Part shown: in pieces, positions 61,631-64,000 of the stretch
Position numbering within the stretch: the first letter of the stretch is position 1
How the letters are laid out: each line of letters begins with the position of its first letter
Source: an uncultured Paraprevotella sp.
GTDB lineage: Bacteria; Bacteroidota; Bacteroidia; Bacteroidales; Bacteroidaceae
Direction of reading: 5' to 3'
Length of the DNA: 64,000 bases
NCBI GenBank assembly: GCA_910586505.1
Contig: CAJUGV010000003.1
Span: 191,541 to 255,540, forward strand
Position numbers and translations under genes: made by a program
Notes under the pieces: model-generated
The model's database searches: none
What the model was told of the DNA's origin: nothing
The model's input: the letters and a program-made list of their open reading frames with translations, nothing else

Positions 61631-61691
61631 CCGGAACAACGGAAACGGCCTCACCCGCCATTCCCCCAAACCCTCTTTCCGACAACAGGTG

Positions 61692-62363
61692 TCACACAGC
61701 GGAAAAGCTGCTCCACAATATGTCGGACGGAAAAGGGGCTTCCACACAAATCTCTTCTTTCGACACAGGGTGTACAAAACGGATGCGGCGGGCATGCAGA
61801 CAGATTCCCCCGTCGGGATTGCTTCGCGGCGCCCCGTATTTCAGATCGCCCTTGATGGGACAGCCCATTTGGGCCAACTGGCAACGGATCTGATGGTGAC
61901 GGCCCGTCTTCAGGTCCACCTCCAACAGGTAATAACGTTCGCTCCGCCCCACCAGCCTGTAATCCAGAACCGCCTGCTTGGCTCCGGGCCTTTCGCGTCC
62001 GTAAGCGTAAGATTTGTTCTGCTTTTCATTACGCACCAGCCAGTGCACCAGTTCGCCTTCGGATGCCGGAGGACGATTCGCCACAATGGCCATATAGGTT
62101 TTATGCACCTCTTTCGTGCGGAACATCTCGTTCAGCCTCGTCAGCGCCTTGCTTGTACGTGCAAAAACCACCAGGCCGCTCACGGGACGGTCCAGACGGT
62201 GTACCACGCCGAGGAACACGTTCCCCGGCTTGTGATACTTCTGTCTGATATATTCCTTCACCATGTCGGCCAGCGTCACATCGCCGGTCTTGTCGCCTTG
62301 AACAATCTCCGAACTGCTCTTGCTGACAATGATGATATGGTTGTCTTCGTAGACTACGTTCAT
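61692..62363 (-). CDS. RluA-family pseudouridine synthase
   Basis: A 223-residue RNA pseudouridine synthase. The catalytic Asp is in VVHRLDRPVSGLVVFARTSKAL (HRLDxxxSG, about residue 57); the KTGRHHQIRCQLAQMGCPIKGDLKYGA block is also diagnostic. It lacks an N-terminal S4 domain, as in the short RluA/TruC subclass. The modified RNA position cannot be told. It starts 6 bp after fabG in a tetR-fabG-rluA operon. Confidence 0.94.
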   Translation of the reverse strand: MNVVYEDNHIIIVSKSSSEIVQGDKTGDVTLADMVKEYIRQKYHKPGNVFLGVVHRLDRPVSGLVVFARTSKALTRLNEMFRTKEVHKTYMAIVANRPPASEGELVHWLVRNEKQNKSYAYGRERPGAKQAVLDYRLVGRSERYYLLEVDLKTGRHHQIRCQLAQMGCPIKGDLKYGAPRSNPDGGICLHARRIRFVHPVSKEEICVEAPFPSDILWSSFSAV

Positions 62364-62369
62364 TCCCTA

Positions 62370-63116
62370 TTACATGTTCATGCCACCGTCAATCTGAATA
62401 ACCTGCCCGGACACGTATGCCGAGAGATCGGAAGCCAGGAAGAGCGCCACATTGGCCACATCGTCCGGTGTTCCGCCGCGACGCAAAGGAATCTTCTTGC
62501 ACCATTCCGCACGCACATCATCCGACAAAGCTGCCGTCATGGCAGTCTCGATAAAGCCCGGCGCAATCGCATTGGCTCTGATACCCTTGGCTCCCATTTC
62601 CTGGGCGATGGACTTAGCCAGCGCGATCATACCGGCTTTGGAAGCCGAGTAGTTACACTGTCCGGCGTTACCGTGCACACCTACCACGGAAGCCATATTG
62701 ATGATGGAACCGCCTTTCTGACGCATCATAATCGGAGTGCAGGCATGAATAAAATTGAACGCCGATTTCAAATTCACGGCAATAACGGCATCCCACTGCG
62801 CTTCCGTCATGCGAAGCATCAGACCGTCTTTCGTGATCCCGGCATTGTTCACCAGAATATCGATCGAACCGAAGTCTTCCTTTACCTGCTTCACCACTTC
62901 TTCCGTCTGTGCGAAATCGGCGGCATTGGAGGCATATCCCTTGGCCTTCACGCCGAAAGCCTCGATTTCCGCCTGAGTGGCCTGTCCGTTTTCATCAATC
63001 ACCAAATCCGTAAAAGCCACATTCGCACCCTCAGCCGCGAATTTCAAGGCTATAGCTTTTCCGATACCGCGGGCAGCCCCCGTCACCAAAGCCGTTTTTC
63101 CTGTTAATAATCCCAT
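62370..63116 (-). CDS. fabG: 3-oxoacyl-[acyl-carrier-protein] reductase
   Basis: NADPH-dependent reductase of fatty acid elongation (248 residues). Classical SDR motifs: TGAARGIGKA (12-21), NNAGIT, catalytic Ser in INMASVVG, YSASKAG (Tyr/Lys, about 155-159) and PGFIETAMTAAL. The sequence and the C-terminal SDLSAYVSGQVIQIDGGMNM are typical FabG; other SDRs of the class are less likely. It lies between a TetR regulator (35 bp upstream) and rluA. Confidence 0.94.
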   Translation of the reverse strand: MGLLTGKTALVTGAARGIGKAIALKFAAEGANVAFTDLVIDENGQATQAEIEAFGVKAKGYASNAADFAQTEEVVKQVKEDFGSIDILVNNAGITKDGLMLRMTEAQWDAVIAVNLKSAFNFIHACTPIMMRQKGGSIINMASVVGVHGNAGQCNYSASKAGMIALAKSIAQEMGAKGIRANAIAPGFIETAMTAALSDDVRAEWCKKIPLRRGGTPDDVANVALFLASDLSAYVSGQVIQIDGGMNM

Positions 63117-63151
63117 AATCTTTTTATTATTTAATGGTTAAATGTTTCTAT

Positions 63152-63739
63152 TCACCGCTCTCCGCGTAAGGCACGGTGTATTAATGTCTTCACCATACGG
63201 CGCGTTTCGAGTTTATCCAGTCCCTCTCCCAGGCGTCCATAAATGTAAGGCACCTCCAGCCCTTTGACACAATAGTGCATCACATCAGCCACAAGCGCCA
63301 CATTATCCACACAGAAATCTCCCGAATTCACTCCTTCACGCAGCACACTGATGAAATACTCCGTCTCCTTCTGATCAAAATGCTTTCTCACTTTCTCCAC
63401 CATCCAGATGTTACGGAAGAACTCCGCACGCAGGTTACCGTTACGCAACACCACATCTTTGATGGAACGCAAATGGACATAAATGATCTCTACCAGTTTC
63501 TCCTCCAGATCCATCCTCCTGTTCGCCACTTCCATCAACCGCGCGGAGAGTGTATCCAGTTCCGTTTCTATCACGGCAAAATAAATATCTTCTTTATTTT
63601 TAAAATAGGTATAAAGCGTACGACGCCCCTTGCCCGAAGCCACGGCGATATCGTTCATCGTCGTATTTTCCAGCCCCTGCTTGGCAAAAAGCCCGCGCGC
63701 CACGTCTACTAATCGTGCCTTTGTTTTAGAAACGGTCAT
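63152..63739 (-). CDS. TetR family regulator upstream of fabG
   Basis: A 195-residue TetR-type repressor. The helix-turn-helix (residues 5-50) shows ARLVDVARGLFAKQGLENTTMNDIAVASGKGRRTLYTYFKNKEDIYFAVI. It is the first gene of an operon with fabG and rluA, so regulation of fatty acid synthesis is a reasonable inference. I place the start at the ATG at 63739; an upstream frame from 63790 would include promoter sequence. With the -7 box at 63755-63748 the predicted transcription start is only a few bases before the ATG, so the message may be nearly leaderless. Confidence 0.9.
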   Translation of the reverse strand: MTVSKTKARLVDVARGLFAKQGLENTTMNDIAVASGKGRRTLYTYFKNKEDIYFAVIETELDTLSARLMEVANRRMDLEEKLVEIIYVHLRSIKDVVLRNGNLRAEFFRNIWMVEKVRKHFDQKETEYFISVLREGVNSGDFCVDNVALVADVMHYCVKGLEVPYIYGRLGEGLDKLETRRMVKTLIHRALRGER

Positions 63740-63747
63740 AACTGTTA

Positions 63748-63778
63748 CAAATGTAATCGAATTCTTCCACACGACAAA
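63748..63778 (-). promoter_or_regulatory. Bacteroides-type promoter of the tetR-fabG-rluA operon
   Basis: On the minus strand TTTG (63778-63775), a 19-bp spacer and TACATTTG (63755-63748) lie just before the tetR ATG at 63739. Confidence 0.65.
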
Positions 63779-63892
63779 CGTTTCCCGCATGAAAATTTAT
63801 CTTTATACAGCTTTAATCCATATCTATTAATGCTTAAAAGACCATAATAACTTACTTCATTTTCATGTTTTTCGGAAAATATGCATCTTTTA

Positions 63893-63924
63893 TTTGGCGA
63901 ATTAAAAGAAAAACCATACCTTTG
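63893..63924 (+). promoter_or_regulatory. Bacteroides-type promoter of tRNA-fMet
   Basis: TTTG (63893-63896), a 20-bp spacer and TACCTTTG (63917-63924) lie 22 bp before the tRNA 5' end. Confidence 0.75.
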
Positions 63925-63946
63925 CACTCAGAAAAAGAAACAAGAC

Positions 63947-64000
63947 CGCGGAGTGGAGCAGTTGGTAGCTCGCCAGGCTCATAACCTGGAGGTCGTTCGT
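63947..64000 (+). tRNA. tRNA-fMet (CAT), initiator, cut by the window edge
   Basis: The first 54 bases of an initiator tRNA: 5' CGCGGAG with C at position 1, a D-arm with TGGAGCAG, and anticodon stem CCAGG/CCTGG around CTCATAA with anticodon CAT. An unpaired first C is the initiator hallmark; the 3' acceptor strand that would prove it lies beyond the window. It has a consensus promoter. Confidence 0.88.

Noticed and set aside
61689..63107. Rightward 472-codon frame
   Set aside because: It is antisense to rluA and fabG together; both sense genes carry catalytic motifs.
1..64000. CRISPR array, prophage, insertion sequence, rRNA operon or riboswitch
   Set aside because: I looked for regular direct repeats with unique spacers, transposase or integrase motifs, rRNA core sequences and known riboswitch cores, and found none.

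Overview
The window is a stretch of chromosome from a gut-type Bacteroidales bacterium, most likely Bacteroides or Phocaeicola. The evidence is the gene content (PorX/SprE-like pair, DUF4834, DUF4252, Bacteroidete-type EPSP synthase, DnaE and TopA) and promoters of the Bacteroides sigma-ABfr form, TTTG or TTG, 19-20 bp, TAnnTTTG, seen at least eleven times. Nearly all of it is core genome. I see no IS element, prophage, CRISPR array or rRNA operon. The genus is inference.

Layout. 1-66 is the start of gnd, followed by a 780-bp non-coding stretch with short repeats and tRNA-Pro. 1007-8435 is a rightward run: aroA, a small membrane protein, an ABC metal permease, a SprE/PorW-like TPR lipoprotein, porX-like regulator, tsaE. 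8994-15082 runs leftward: a Sel1-repeat protein, a small acidic protein, trxA and dnaE. 15272-22706 is mainly rightward housekeeping: psd-pssA-DUF4834, (tadA leftward), yraN-birA-pyrH, frr-rsgA-nfeD-floA. 22841-30655 is more accessory: a TetR regulator, two uncharacterised envelope proteins, an AraC regulator, an SDR/Crp-Fnr pair and a MORN-repeat/GH25 muramidase fusion.

30819-43565 holds a GH51 arabinofuranosidase, a Nudix hydrolase, topA-aroK-speA-argB, an ECF sigma/membrane protein/DUF4252 cassette, a GH43 exo-galactanase-like enzyme, a YgjP-like metallopeptidase and a CPBP protease. 43567-47782 (leftward) is ribF, a HAD phosphatase and a calcium P-type ATPase, followed by elongator tRNA-Met. 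48295-56842 contains a VanX-like dipeptidase, a THUMP-like methyltransferase, an OmpA protein, a GNAT-like protein, parE, coaD and a C-terminal processing protease. 56937-61448 is a leftward GH97-GH31 pair, 61692-63739 a tetR-fabG-rluA operon, and the window ends inside initiator tRNA-fMet.

How the parts relate. Phospholipid synthesis (psd, pssA), shikimate steps (aroA, aroK), arginine/polyamine metabolism (speA, argB) and ribosome maturation (frr, rsgA) form compact operons with ATGA or TGATG overlaps. Four secreted glycosidases (GH51, GH43, GH31, GH97) suggest hemicellulose or arabinogalactan side-chain trimming, but no SusC/SusD pair is present, so this is not a classical polysaccharide utilisation locus. 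The most unexplained signal is a family of degenerate GATGCGGA-type motifs spaced about 22 bp apart, upstream of the AraC gene and of the GH97-GH31 pair, with a third copy upstream of gnd.
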